Shown: positions 9,272 to 18,404, counted from the stretch's first letter. The stretch: DNA of 64,000 nucleotides from Falsiruegeria mediterranea M17 (GCF_900302455.1 NZ_ONZG01000003.1:124001-188000), one strand, 5' to 3'. Translations and numbers: made by a program. The notes: generated by a model from the letters alone, not told the origin.

Positions 9272-10042
9272 ATGACACGCTTCAAATTCCCTATCCTGGC
9301 CACTGCCTTGATGGCCAGCTTGGCGGCACCTGCCACCGCCGAGTTCTCATTCGATGCGGACGAGGCCACGCAAGCCTATGTTGAGGCCAACCTGTTAGGT
9401 ATTTTCTATCATGAGCTGGGACATGCCCTGATCGACATGCTCGAGCTGCCCATCTTCGGCCAGGAAGAGGACGCCGCTGATGTGCTTTCGGTCTTTCTCA
9501 TCGATGCGCTTTATGAAGAGGACAGCGCCGTCGATCTTGCCTATGGCACTGCCTTTGGTTTTTTGGGAGAGGTGGAACAGCGCGAGGCTGAGAACGAATT
9601 GCCCGCCTATTGGGACGTACACGGCCCCGACCTGCAACGGTATTACAACCTTGTTTGCATCTTCTACGGCGCCAACCCTGATGAGCGTTCAGACGTGGCT
9701 GACGAGCTGGGACTACCCGTCGATCGCGCCGAGTATTGCCCCGACGAATACGATCAGGCGAACCACAGCTGGGGCGCGGCTTTGGACGAGATCCTAACAG
9801 ATCATCCTGCACGGACCATTCGCCTCGGCCAGATCGAAATTGAAACGGACGGCGGCGATTTCACCGCACAGGTGATCGAGGCCGAGGTCGAGGCGCTCAA
9901 CCAGGATTTCAAACTGCCCGGTAATCTGACGGTCTCGATCCTGCCCTGTGGCGAACCCAATGCCTACTACGACCCCCAGGCCCGAGAGATCACCATGTGC
10001 ACTGAGTTTGCCGACAACCTGACCGCTTGGGCGCCGGAATGA
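9272..10042 (+). CDS. Secreted DUF4344-type putative zinc metallopeptidase
   Basis: This 256-residue protein has a signal peptide (cleavage after ATAE near residue 24) and the zinc-binding HELGH at residues 47-51, followed by a conserved acidic stretch QEEDAADVLSVFLID that could supply the third ligand. The C-terminus has a CGEPNAYYDPQAREITMC segment with two Cys that may pair. This fits the DUF4344 family of putative exported metallopeptidases. Substrate unknown. It lies 24 bp after the phosphatase and overlaps the following GNAT gene by 4 bp (ATGA). Confidence 0.8.
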   Translation: MTRFKFPILATALMASLAAPATAEFSFDADEATQAYVEANLLGIFYHELGHALIDMLELPIFGQEEDAADVLSVFLIDALYEEDSAVDLAYGTAFGFLGEVEQREAENELPAYWDVHGPDLQRYYNLVCIFYGANPDERSDVADELGLPVDRAEYCPDEYDQANHSWGAALDEILTDHPARTIRLGQIEIETDGGDFTAQVIEAEVEALNQDFKLPGNLTVSILPCGEPNAYYDPQAREITMCTEFADNLTAWAPE

Positions 10043-10554
10043 CCTTGCGACCGGCGCGGGCCGAGGACGCGTCCAGCCTCGCGGCCATTGCTGTTGAGGT
10101 CTGGGTCGGCACATATCTGCGCGATGGGGTGTCGGGGTTCTTTGCCGACTACGTATTCGAACATCTTACGCCCGACACCTTTGGCGCGCTCATCGCGGAC
10201 CCAAAAGAACACATCGTGGTTTCGGAACGTGGGCAGGGCATCAACGGGTTCATTCGCATAAGCGAGGACAAACCCGCCGAGGTGTCGGGTTGCTCGGACG
10301 TGGAAATCACCACGCTCTATCTTCAACCTCGCCATCACGGGCAAGGGATTGGTCGGACCCTTTTGCGACGCGGGCTCGGGATCTGTGCCAGCTTGGGCGC
10401 GCCCAATCCCTGGCTGATGGTGAATGCCGAGAACGTGCAAGCGCGCGCCTTCTATTCCCACCAGGGGTTCGACGAAATTGGCCATACCTTCTTTCGCATT
10501 CAGGACGACGCCTATCGCAACGAAATACTGACCTACCGTCCTGACAAAAAATGA
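10039..10554 (+). CDS. GNAT-family N-acetyltransferase
   Basis: A 171-residue GNAT enzyme starting MTLRPARAEDASSLAAIAVEVWVGTY. The acetyl-CoA loop LQPRHHGQGIGRTLLRRGL is near residue 100 and the C-terminal ENVQARAFYSHQGFDEIGHT is typical. The acceptor cannot be read. ATG 10039 overlaps the metallopeptidase stop codon; an upstream TTG at 10027 would add four residues and is less likely. Confidence 0.82.
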   Translation: MTLRPARAEDASSLAAIAVEVWVGTYLRDGVSGFFADYVFEHLTPDTFGALIADPKEHIVVSERGQGINGFIRISEDKPAEVSGCSDVEITTLYLQPRHHGQGIGRTLLRRGLGICASLGAPNPWLMVNAENVQARAFYSHQGFDEIGHTFFRIQDDAYRNEILTYRPDKK

Positions 10555-10600
10555 TGTGTTCGTGACGTGACTTTGCGGCTGCCTCTCGTAAGGTGGTCTC

Positions 10601-11266
10601 ATGTGGCGAACAGGGATCTCTGCTTTGGCCTTTTCGGCCATGACCTTGCCGGCTCAGGCCTGCGATTTGGCCTTGGCGCTGGCCGTGGATGTGTCCGGTT
10701 CGGTTGATAGTCGCGAATACGCCATTCAGATGCAGGGTTTAGCCCACGCCCTGCGCGATCCGATCATTTCCGAGGCATTGGTGCGCGGCGACAGCCGCTT
10801 GATGTTGGTGCAATGGACCGGCGCCTCGCGTCAGCAGGTGACCATCCCCTGGAGCCGCATCGACAGTTTCGACGCCATTGATGCGTTTGCCGTGTCGGTC
10901 GAACAGGACATTCGTGTCTGGCGTAACTTCTCGACTGCGATTGGCGAGGCTTTGCAGGCGACCATGAACACTTTTGACCAGGTGTCCGACTGCAAACGCC
11001 ACCTGATCGACCTCTCGGGGGATGGGTTTTCCAACGAGGGTCTGGAACCTTCCACCGTTCACCCCGAGCTGCGCGCGGCCGGAATCACGGTGAACGCAAT
11101 CGCAATCGAGGAAAGCGAACCGGATCTGACGGCGTATTTTTTCGAGAACGTGATCGTGGGCGAGGGCGCCTTTGTTGTTTCGGCCGCAGGATTTCTGGAC
11201 TACCCCGAGCGGATCCGAAAGAAGCTGTTGCGCGAGGTGACACAACAAACAGCTGTGTTGGATTAA
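10601..11266 (+). CDS. DUF1194 (von Willebrand A-like) secreted protein
   Basis: A 221-residue protein with a signal peptide (MWRTGISALAFSAMTLPAQA) and a VWA-type fold. The metal-ion-dependent adhesion motif is DVSGSVDS near residue 29, with the supporting DLSGDGFSNEG near residue 132. DUF1194 proteins are common in Rhodobacterales and are of unknown function; periplasmic or surface protein-protein binding is the likely role. It lies 46 bp after the GNAT gene. A copy of the dispersed repeat follows it. Confidence 0.85.
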   Translation: MWRTGISALAFSAMTLPAQACDLALALAVDVSGSVDSREYAIQMQGLAHALRDPIISEALVRGDSRLMLVQWTGASRQQVTIPWSRIDSFDAIDAFAVSVEQDIRVWRNFSTAIGEALQATMNTFDQVSDCKRHLIDLSGDGFSNEGLEPSTVHPELRAAGITVNAIAIEESEPDLTAYFFENVIVGEGAFVVSAAGFLDYPERIRKKLLREVTQQTAVLD

Positions 11267-11285
11267 TGTCAGGATGGGGCAGGGG

Positions 11286-11359
11286 GCGCTCCCGCCCTTC
11301 GTTGACGTCCCTGACGGGACATCTCCTCCCGTTGGGCCGGGCCTCGCTTCGCTCGGCAA
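11286..11359 (+). repeat. Dispersed intergenic repeat, copy A
   Basis: The core runs from GCTCCCGCCC through CGGGACATCTCCTCCC to GTTGGGCCGGGC and ends in an imperfect hairpin (CCTCGCTTCGCTCGG). The core is shared with copy B (18405-18485), and in reverse complement with copies C (62461-62548) and more loosely D (58964-59045). It lies 19 bp after the DUF1194 stop. It contains no protein-coding signal. Confidence 0.75.
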
Positions 11360-11460
11360 GTGGCGTCTGTTGCAAGACTGGTGTGCCAAGCGGGACCGCG
11401 CTGGTCACCACAGGCCAGAATATTAGGCCATTCCACAGTTTCGGGTCGCATTTTGGGATT

Positions 11461-11548
11461 CGTGATCACAACACTATGCCAACGATATCGTTAACATTCA
11501 CGTAACTTCCGCACTTTTGTGATCACGCTCTAGTTTGCTGTGATCACA
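11461..11548. promoter_or_regulatory. Operator cluster upstream of sdhC (TGTGATCACA sites)
   Basis: Three palindromes lie upstream of sdhC: CGTGATCACA at 11461-11470, TGTGATCACG at 11518-11527 and TGTGATCACA at 11539-11548. The last two are 21 bp apart centre to centre, exactly as at sucC, and about 120 and 140 bp before the sdhC start. They most likely bind the same dimeric regulator. The rest of 11267-11662 (396 bp) holds repeat copy A and an AT-richer leader with a good AAAGGAG ribosome site at 11651. Confidence 0.7.
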
Positions 11549-11662
11549 TTTTCGAGTTTCTGCCCTGCCGCGCCAAAAAACCGCGCCTTTTTACGACCCT
11601 TCTACGTGACAGACCGGCAAAAAACGGTAAAACCAAGCGCAGCCAACCGGAAAGGAGCCACC

Positions 11663-12046
11663 ATGGCCGATGTCAATCGGGGCAACCGCCCGCTCTCGCC
11701 ACATATTATGATCTACCGCCCACAGATGACTTCCATATCATCAATCATGGTGCGGATGTCCGGCCTTGCTCTTCTGGTGCTCGCCCCCTTGGTGGTGTGG
11801 TGGCTGCTGGCTCTTGCCACATCCGAAAGCGCTTTTGCGGTCATCGACGGGCTGCTGCGCAGCTGGTTCGGCAAGTTGGTCCTGACCGGCGCGATCTGGG
11901 CGCTATGGTACCACACCCTGGGCCGCCTGCGTCACGTGATCTGGGACTTCGGTTACTGTCTGGACGTCAACACATCCGAAAACATGGGCCGCGCCATGTT
12001 CATTGGTGCCACGGTTCTGACCGTGATCACCATCCTGGTCGTATAA
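11663..12046 (+). CDS. sdhC: Succinate dehydrogenase cytochrome b556 subunit
   Basis: This 127-residue membrane anchor has three hydrophobic helices. Family landmarks are NRGNRPLSPHIMIYRPQMTSISSIMVRMSG near the N-terminus (quinone-site Ser/Arg region) and WYHTLGRLRHVIWDFGY near residue 80, which holds the haem-ligand His. It is the first gene of sdhCDAB (complex II), carrying electrons from succinate to ubiquinone in the inner membrane. ATG 11663 follows AAAGGAGCCACC; the open frame extends upstream but is not conserved. Confidence 0.95.
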   Translation: MADVNRGNRPLSPHIMIYRPQMTSISSIMVRMSGLALLVLAPLVVWWLLALATSESAFAVIDGLLRSWFGKLVLTGAIWALWYHTLGRLRHVIWDFGYCLDVNTSENMGRAMFIGATVLTVITILVV

Positions 12047-12058
12047 GGAGGACATGGC

Positions 12059-12430
12059 ATGCGTTACCTGACAGACCGCAAACGTGCAGTTGGTTTGGGG
12101 GCCGGTGGCTCGGGCACCCAAGGACATTGGCAGATGATGGTGCGTTCGATGATCATGGTCGTGATCACGCCGCTCTTCCTGATCACTTTCGGCCTAGGCC
12201 TGGGCGGCACCTATGAAGAGGCGCTTGCCTACTACAGCCAGCCGATCCCGGCCATTATCATCGCCCTTTCGCTGATCGTCGGCTTGATCCAGCTGATGTG
12301 CGAGGCCAACGAGGCGATCGAGGATTACATCCACGGCGTCAAAGAAAAGTTGACCCTGGTTGCGACCAAGGCGTTTGCCTACACGCTCATCGTTGCGGGG
12401 CTCTTTGCTCTCGTAAAGCTGGCCCTCTGA
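12059..12430 (+). CDS. sdhD: Succinate dehydrogenase membrane anchor subunit
   Basis: A 123-residue protein with three transmembrane helices. It starts MRYLTDRKRAVGLGAGGSGTQGHWQ, a typical alphaproteobacterial SdhD N-terminus, and carries a conserved HGVKEKLTLVATKAF loop near residue 90. With SdhC it binds haem b and ubiquinone. It is 12 bp after sdhC with a GGAGG ribosome site and 24 bp before sdhA. Confidence 0.95.
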   Translation: MRYLTDRKRAVGLGAGGSGTQGHWQMMVRSMIMVVITPLFLITFGLGLGGTYEEALAYYSQPIPAIIIALSLIVGLIQLMCEANEAIEDYIHGVKEKLTLVATKAFAYTLIVAGLFALVKLAL

Positions 12431-12454
12431 GACGCGCGGTAAGGAACAAGAACA

Positions 12455-14269
12455 ATGACAGCAGCATATGAATATGAAACCCACGATTACGACGTTGTGG
12501 TCGTAGGCGCAGGTGGTGCAGGTCTGCGTGCAACTTTGGGCATGGCCGAACAGGGCCTGCGCACCGCATGCGTAACCAAGGTGTTCCCGACCCGCTCGCA
12601 CACGGTTGCGGCACAGGGCGGTATCGCCGCCTCGCTTTCGAACATGGGGCCCGACCACTGGCAGTGGCACATGTACGACACCGTCAAGGGCTCGGATTGG
12701 CTGGGCGACACCGACGCGATGGAATACCTTGCGCGCGAAGCCCCCAAGGCGGTCTATGAGCTGGAACACTACGGCGTGCCGTTTTCGCGCACCGAAGAGG
12801 GCAAGATCTATCAGCGTCCTTTCGGGGGCCACACCACCGAGTTTGGCGAAGGCCCTGCCGTACAGCGAACTTGTGCTGCCGCCGATCGCACCGGCCACGC
12901 GATTCTGCACACGCTTTACGGTCAATCGCTGAAAAACAACGCCGAGTTCTACATCGAATATTTCGCCATCGACCTGCTGATGAGCGATGACGGCCAATGT
13001 CAGGGCGTCGTCTGCTGGAAGCTGGATGACGGCACGATGCATGTCTTCAACGCCAAGATGGTCGTTCTGGCCACCGGCGGCTATGGCCGAGCCTATTTCT
13101 CGGCCACCTCGGCCCACACTTGCACCGGCGACGGCGGCGGCATGGTGATGCGCGCGGGCCTGCCGATGCAGGATCTGGAGTTCGTTCAGTTTCACCCCAC
13201 CGGAATCTACGGCTCGGGCTGCCTGATCACCGAAGGCGCACGCGGCGAGGGCGGTTACCTGACAAACTCCGAAGGTGAGCGGTTCATGGAGCGTTATGCG
13301 CCCCAATACAAAGACCTCGCACCGCGTGACTATGTCAGCCGTTCGATGACCATGGAAATCCGCGAAGGTCGCGGTGTGGGCGGCGAAGGGGATCACATCC
13401 ACCTGAACCTCAGCCACCTGCCGGCCGAAGCTCTGGCCGAACGCCTGCCGGGTATTTCGGAAAGCGCCAAGATCTTTGCAGGTGTCGACGTGACCAAGGA
13501 GCCGATCCCGGTTCTGCCGACGGTTCACTACAACATGGGTGGCATCCCGACCAACTATTGGGGGGAGGTTCTGAACCCCACAGCAGAGGATCCGACCGCG
13601 ATTGTGCCCGGTCTTATGGCCGTGGGTGAAGCGGGCTGTGCCTCGGTTCATGGTGCCAACCGCCTGGGTTCGAACTCGCTCATTGACCTTGTGGTTTTTG
13701 GCCGCGCCTCGGCCATCAAAGCCGGCGAAGTGGTCAACCCCAACACCGCTGTGCCTCAGGCTTCGGCTGACAAGGTCGAAAAGGTCTTCGAACGCTTCGA
13801 CAGCCTGCGCTACACCAAAGGCGCGATCCCGACGGCAGACCTGCGTCTGGAGATGCAGAAAACAATGCAACGCGACGCGGCCGTGTTCCGCACCGCCAAG
13901 ACCATGGCCGAGGGCGTTGAGGCGATGACCGAAATCGCCGGCAAGATGGGCGACGTTCAGGTGACCGACCAGTCGCTGGTCTGGAATTCGGACCTGATGG
14001 AAACGTTGGAGTTGACCAACCTGATGCCATCAGCACTTGCCACCATCGTCAGCGCCGAGGCCCGCAAGGAAAGCCGTGGCGCCCACGCGCACGAGGATCA
14101 CACCGAGCGTGACGATGAAAACTGGCGCGTGCACACCGTCAGCCGCATCGACGAGACCGGCACTAAATGTGATCTCAGCTATCGCCCGGTGATCACCGAT
14201 CCGCTGTCGACCGAAGCCGAAGGCGGCATCAGCCTCAAGAAAATCGCGCCCAAGGCGCGGACATTCTAA
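12455..14269 (+). CDS. sdhA: Succinate dehydrogenase flavoprotein subunit
   Basis: A 604-residue catalytic subunit that oxidises succinate to fumarate. The dinucleotide fold [12 protein letters not shown] is near residue 16. The FAD-linking His is in [11 protein letters not shown] near residue 50. The substrate-site segments [23 protein letters not shown] and [15 protein letters not shown], and the C-terminal [13 protein letters not shown], are all present. The length is normal (about 600). It lies in sdhCDAB, 10 bp before sdhB. Confidence 0.97.
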   Translation: MTAAYEYETHDYDVVVVGAGGAGLRATLGMAEQGLRTACVTKVFPTRSHTVAAQGGIAASLSNMGPDHWQWHMYDTVKGSDWLGDTDAMEYLAREAPKAVYELEHYGVPFSRTEEGKIYQRPFGGHTTEFGEGPAVQRTCAAADRTGHAILHTLYGQSLKNNAEFYIEYFAIDLLMSDDGQCQGVVCWKLDDGTMHVFNAKMVVLATGGYGRAYFSATSAHTCTGDGGGMVMRAGLPMQDLEFVQFHPTGIYGSGCLITEGARGEGGYLTNSEGERFMERYAPQYKDLAPRDYVSRSMTMEIREGRGVGGEGDHIHLNLSHLPAEALAERLPGISESAKIFAGVDVTKEPIPVLPTVHYNMGGIPTNYWGEVLNPTAEDPTAIVPGLMAVGEAGCASVHGANRLGSNSLIDLVVFGRASAIKAGEVVNPNTAVPQASADKVEKVFERFDSLRYTKGAIPTADLRLEMQKTMQRDAAVFRTAKTMAEGVEAMTEIAGKMGDVQVTDQSLVWNSDLMETLELTNLMPSALATIVSAEARKESRGAHAHEDHTERDDENWRVHTVSRIDETGTKCDLSYRPVITDPLSTEAEGGISLKKIAPKARTF

Positions 14270-14279
14270 GGAGAGAGAA

Positions 14280-15059
14280 ATGGTACAACTGACCCTCCCC
14301 AAGAATTCGCGCATCACCACGGGCAAGACTTGGCCCAAGCCCGAAGGCGCCACCAACATCCGCAAGTTTCAGATCTACCGCTGGAACCCCGATGATGGTC
14401 AGAACCCGCGCGTGGACACCTACTTCTTGGACATGGATCAATGCGGCCCCATGGTTCTGGACGCGCTGATCAAGATCAAGAACGAGATTGACCCGACGCT
14501 GACCTTCCGGCGCTCGTGCCGCGAAGGCATCTGCGGGTCCTGTGCGATGAACATCGACGGCATCAACACGCTGGCCTGTATCTATGGCATGGACGAGATC
14601 AAGGGCGACGTGAAAATCTATCCGCTGCCGCACATGCCAGTGGTCAAGGACCTGATCCCCGATCTGACACATTTCTATGCGCAGCATGCCTCGATCATGC
14701 CGTGGTTGGAAACCAAGACCAACCGCCCGGCGAAAGAGTGGAAGCAGTCGATCGACGACCGCAAAAAGCTCGACGGTCTCTATGAATGCGTCATGTGCGC
14801 CAGCTGCTCGACATCTTGCCCCTCCTATTGGTGGAACGGCGATCGCTACTTGGGCCCGGCGGCCCTGCTGCACGCTTATCGCTGGATCATCGACAGCCGT
14901 GACGAAGCAACGGGAGAGCGTCTGGACGAGCTTGAAGATCCCTTCAAGCTCTATCGCTGCCATACCATCATGAACTGCGCAAAAACTTGCCCCAAGGGTT
15001 TGAACCCGGCAAAGGCAATTGCGGAAATCAAGAAAATGATGGTCGACCGCGCTGTTTGA
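14280..15059 (+). CDS. sdhB: Succinate dehydrogenase iron-sulfur subunit
   Basis: A 259-residue electron-transfer subunit with three Fe-S clusters. The [2Fe-2S] cluster motif is [15 protein letters not shown] near residue 80. The [4Fe-4S] and [3Fe-4S] ligands are in [16 protein letters not shown] near residue 170 and [14 protein letters not shown] near the C-terminus. It passes electrons from SdhA FAD to ubiquinone. It is the last sdh gene. The 5' arm of a 12-bp inverted repeat begins six bases after its stop. Confidence 0.97.
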   Translation: MVQLTLPKNSRITTGKTWPKPEGATNIRKFQIYRWNPDDGQNPRVDTYFLDMDQCGPMVLDALIKIKNEIDPTLTFRRSCREGICGSCAMNIDGINTLACIYGMDEIKGDVKIYPLPHMPVVKDLIPDLTHFYAQHASIMPWLETKTNRPAKEWKQSIDDRKKLDGLYECVMCASCSTSCPSYWWNGDRYLGPAALLHAYRWIIDSRDEATGERLDELEDPFKLYRCHTIMNCAKTCPKGLNPAKAIAEIKKMMVDRAV

Positions 15060-15064
15060 ATTTA

Positions 15065-15116
15065 TTAGGGTCGGCACACCCTTGAGTAGTATAAGTTATA
15101 TAGATGCCGACCCTAA
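15065..15116 (+). promoter_or_regulatory. 12-bp inverted repeat overlapping the RTX gene start
   Basis: TTAGGGTCGGCA at 15065-15076 and TGCCGACCCTAA at 15105-15116 are perfect reverse complements around a 28-nt AT-rich loop. The first arm is just after the sdhB stop. The second arm overlaps the ATG (15104) and first four codons of the RTX gene. As RNA it would bury the start codon of read-through transcripts, or act as an sdh terminator; it could also be an operator, since the loop has TATAAG and TATATAG. Confidence 0.55.
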
Positions 15117-17263
15117 GTAGATTGAGTTCCGTTTCCATTGCAAAATCTGATAATGTTGTACGGGAAGATGCAAGAGTTGCAGCTTTCAACGATGGTCGTC
15201 AGGTTCTGGTATGGCAAGATTCATCTCCGGAAATATTTTTCCGCCTTTTGAATGAAGACGGAAGCCCCGCGGGCGAGGTCGTTCAGGTTGCATCCAGTTC
15301 CAGCACACCCAATCGCCCTGACGTCGCGGTTTTGTCCGATGGGAACTTCCTTGTCGTTTATACACATGTGAAAAGCGCCGGCGGTGCTGATGTTCGGGGC
15401 GTAAAGTATGATCAGTTCGGACGTCTTGTCGACGACGGACAGGTTCTGATCCCTTCAAGTTCGGAAACGACGATCGTTGCACCTGAGGTTATCGCACTCG
15501 TTGATGGTGGCTTTGCTGTGGCGGCCACCGGATTGGGATACGATGGCAGTTTATTTTCAGCTCATTCGCGCAGTTTTGACCACGACGGCACGCCTCGGGG
15601 CGAATTGCTCCAACTCAATCAGACAGAACATAGGTTTCAGTCATTTCCAGAAATTGCCCCTCTGGAAGACGGAGGTTTCGCAGCAGTCTGGCGGTCTCAT
15701 TCAGTAGACGGAAGCTTTTATGCCGTAATGCTGCGCATTCTCGATGACGATGGGACCCCTCTCTCCGGTGAAATTCGACTTAATCAATATTCATACCGGA
15801 GCCAGATCGATCCTGTTGTAGCTCAGCTGTCTGATGGCAGTTTGATTGTGGTCTGGAAATCAGATGAACAGGACGGCAGCGGTGAAACAATTGTTGCCCG
15901 CCATGTATCTGCTCAAGGGGTGCCCATTGGGAATGAGTTCATCGTCAACCAGACAACGCAAGGAGATCAAACCCAACCCCAGGTCATCGCACTGAATGAT
16001 GGGGGATTTGTGGTTGCTTGGGTGAATGTCAGTGACAATCCGACCGTGGTCGCCAGAGAGTACAATTCGAACATCGAGGCCGTATCCGGGGAAGTTCAGC
16101 TGTCTGAGAGCACAGCTGATTATGACGTCAAACCGTCTCTTGTTGCGCTTCCAGATGGTGGAATAAGCGTCATTTGGCAATCGGTTGATCGCGACAATCC
16201 GCTGTCGAATTCAGCGTTGCATGTCAGGGTCTCGTTGCCCGACTTGAATGCTACGGATGGCGATGATGTGATAACAGACGGCTCCGCGTTGAGCCGTATC
16301 CTGGCTCTCGACGGGAATGATTGGATTACCCCGGGGGCCGGGTCAGATACAATTGACGGCGGAGCGGGCTTTGACATGGTCAGCTTCATTGATCAACAGC
16401 AGGCCGTCCGAGTGGATTTGGCCCAGGGTCGTGCGACTTCGGGGGCGGACACCAACCAAATTCTGAACGTCGAGGGTGTAACGGGATCTTCTTTCGCAGA
16501 TTACATTGCGGGAGATGATGGCGATAATCGCCTGCGTGGTGCTGGTGACTATGACTGGTTTATCGGTTCAGGTGGCCTTGATTTCTATGATGGCGGATCT
16601 GGACGCGACATGGTCAGCTACGTGTCCTCGACCAGGGGCGTGAATGTTGATTTGACCACAGGGCGCGGTAGCGCGGGTCTGGCGAGTGGTGATCGGTATC
16701 AGAACGTGGAGCGCGTCACGGGATCGTCCTATTCGGACGTGTTGAAAGGGGATGCGGGCGACAACGATCTTCGCGGGTTGGGTGATTACGATTGGTTCTT
16801 GGGCACCGCTGGGCGTGACCGCTATGATGGTGGTTCCGGTCTGGACATGATCAGCTATTCGGACCCTTCATCGGCTGTGTCTGTCGACCTTTCACAGGGT
16901 CGCGGTAAGCGCGGGGATGCAGCGCGAGACAGCTACGTGAGCATCGAGCGGGTAACTGGCAGCAGCTATGATGACGATCTCGTCGGGGATGGTGGCAACA
17001 ACCTTTTGCGTGGGCTTTATGGAGAAGACACCTTGTACGGAGGTGCAGGTGTTGATCGACTGATCGGCGGGGCTTCTGACGATTATCTAGACGGTGGCTT
17101 GGGGTGGGACTATGCGATCTTTGACGGTGCGCGCGATGACTATCATGTTAGCCGGAAGGGGAGCCAAGTCTTAGTTGAGAACCTGTCATCGGGCAGAGGG
17201 GGAACTGATACGCTGGTTAACATCGAAGTGATCCAGTTCTCGGATGACCTACTTTATCTTTAG
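15104..17263 (+). CDS. RTX-type calcium-binding protein with N-terminal seven-repeat (propeller-like) domain
   Basis: A 719-residue acidic protein without a Sec signal, as expected for type I secretion. Residues 22-365 hold seven copies of a repeat of about 49-55 residues, each with a PxVxxLxDGGFxVxW-like strand pair (Asp at about 30, 79, 134, 189, 244, 299 and 351), which suggests a seven-bladed beta-propeller. After residue 380 come RTX nonapeptides (DGDDVI, GNDWITPGAGSDTIDGGAG) and three modules of about 80 residues, each with VDLxxGRG, ERVTGSSYxD, DYDWF and YDGGSG. It ends in a hydrophobic FSDDLLYL. No secretion genes are nearby. The N-terminal half is less GC-rich than its neighbours. 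Confidence 0.8.
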   Translation: MPTLSRLSSVSIAKSDNVVREDARVAAFNDGRQVLVWQDSSPEIFFRLLNEDGSPAGEVVQVASSSSTPNRPDVAVLSDGNFLVVYTHVKSAGGADVRGVKYDQFGRLVDDGQVLIPSSSETTIVAPEVIALVDGGFAVAATGLGYDGSLFSAHSRSFDHDGTPRGELLQLNQTEHRFQSFPEIAPLEDGGFAAVWRSHSVDGSFYAVMLRILDDDGTPLSGEIRLNQYSYRSQIDPVVAQLSDGSLIVVWKSDEQDGSGETIVARHVSAQGVPIGNEFIVNQTTQGDQTQPQVIALNDGGFVVAWVNVSDNPTVVAREYNSNIEAVSGEVQLSESTADYDVKPSLVALPDGGISVIWQSVDRDNPLSNSALHVRVSLPDLNATDGDDVITDGSALSRILALDGNDWITPGAGSDTIDGGAGFDMVSFIDQQQAVRVDLAQGRATSGADTNQILNVEGVTGSSFADYIAGDDGDNRLRGAGDYDWFIGSGGLDFYDGGSGRDMVSYVSSTRGVNVDLTTGRGSAGLASGDRYQNVERVTGSSYSDVLKGDAGDNDLRGLGDYDWFLGTAGRDRYDGGSGLDMISYSDPSSAVSVDLSQGRGKRGDAARDSYVSIERVTGSSYDDDLVGDGGNNLLRGLYGEDTLYGGAGVDRLIGGASDDYLDGGLGWDYAIFDGARDDYHVSRKGSQVLVENLSSGRGGTDTLVNIEVIQFSDDLLYL

Positions 17264-17402
17264 ATCACTCAGAGCGCCTGCGCCGGGGTGCTGACCGATG
17301 AGCACACCTCTCTCTCGGCCTGACATCGCGAAAAAGTTCCGTTCCGGCAGATACTTCGTGTACCTTGAAGGCCTGCTGCTTCATTTCGAGGGCTGATTTC
17401 AG

Positions 17403-18116
17403 ATGAGCGATCTCACGTACGCCTTGCTTCTGGCCGCATTTGCCGGTCTGGCCATGCCCCTGGGCGGGCTGTTGGCCCGGTATGAGCATGTGCGCGACAC
17501 GCGCATCCAGTCGCGGATCGTGCATACAGTGACGGCCTTTGGCGGCGGTGCGCTCTTGTCGGCAGTGGCATTGGTGCTGGTCCCTCGGGGTGCCGAAGCG
17601 CTGCCAGTCACTCTAGCGATCCCATTGTTAGTGGCAGGCGGGGTCAGTTTCTACGTCGTCGACAAGATATTGGCCCGTGCCGGTGGCAGTGGTGCGCTGC
17701 TCTTGGCGATGTTGCTGGATTTTCTGCCCGAGGCGATGGCCCTTGGCGCGCTTCTGACGACAGAGGCGGCCACAGCGAAATTGCTGGCTGCGATGATCTT
17801 TCTGCAGAACCTGCCCGAAGGGTTTTCCGCCTTTCGCGAGATCTGGTCCCGCGGGCAGGCACCTGGGTGGCAAATCCTGTTGAGCTTCATTGGCCTCGCC
17901 GCCCTTGGTCCATTGTGCGCTGGCTTTGGATTCCAGTTTCTGTCGACCGACCCCGAGACACTGGGCGCCATCATGATCTTTGCCGCGGGTGGCATTCTGT
18001 ACCTGCTGTTTCAGGACATCGCGCCCGAAGCGCATGTGTCCGGTGATTGGTCGCCAGCCCTGGGAGCTGTCTGCGGATTTGCCCTCGGACTGGCCGGAGA
18101 TATGATCATCGGCTGA
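17403..18116 (+). CDS. ZIP-family metal transporter
   Basis: A 237-residue inner-membrane protein with about eight hydrophobic segments. The ZIP signature region is in LLLAMLLDFLPEAMALGALL (TM4, usually HxxPE, here DFLPE) and MIFLQNLPEGFSAFREIW (TM5, xNxPEG). It lacks the usual His in TM4, so metal choice (Zn, Fe or Mn) is uncertain. No metal regulator or other transporter gene is next to it. The 139 bp before it hold nothing I can name. Confidence 0.82.
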   Translation: MSDLTYALLLAAFAGLAMPLGGLLARYEHVRDTRIQSRIVHTVTAFGGGALLSAVALVLVPRGAEALPVTLAIPLLVAGGVSFYVVDKILARAGGSGALLLAMLLDFLPEAMALGALLTTEAATAKLLAAMIFLQNLPEGFSAFREIWSRGQAPGWQILLSFIGLAALGPLCAGFGFQFLSTDPETLGAIMIFAAGGILYLLFQDIAPEAHVSGDWSPALGAVCGFALGLAGDMIIG

Positions 18117-18222
18117 GCGCTTGCGTTTTCTGCATGGCCAGATTGCGACTTTGGCTGATGAGATCGCGAGACGCAGTGCTATGTTCAGCGGCAGGGAGGG
18201 GCAGCTCCAACATGATCGGACA

Positions 18223-18381
18223 ATGCCCATGAACACGTTAACCCTAACCACAACTGGCAAAATTCCAGCGCAAGAGGCACTGAAGCTGCTTGATCAGGCT
18301 TGGACTTACTATGTGCCCGAGCCCAAGCGGCTGCCGGAACAAAGGGAACCGGAATTGTTCGAATACGCCAATGCGGCCTGA
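18223..18381 (+). CDS. Small hypothetical protein (52 residues)
   Basis: MPMNTLTLTTTGKIPAQEAL followed by KLLDQAWTYYVPEPKRLPEQREPELFEYANAA. I recall similar short proteins in Rhodobacterales with an LDQAWxYYxPEP core, so I favour a real gene; no function is known. The frame is open from 18121, but the upstream residues look random. It stands just before repeat copy B. Confidence 0.5.
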   Translation: MPMNTLTLTTTGKIPAQEALKLLDQAWTYYVPEPKRLPEQREPELFEYANAA

Positions 18382-18404
18382 TGACTAAGGTATCGGCGAC
18401 GGAG

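Noticed and set aside
12165-12190. GTGATCACG and TGATCACTT inside sdhD
   Set aside because: Coding sequence for Val-Ile-Thr and Leu-Ile-Thr runs; no paired spacing like the upstream operators.
12194-13870. 558-codon open frame opposite sdhD/sdhA
   Set aside because: Antisense shadow of sdhA caused by GC-rich third positions; no known domain and sdhA is certain.
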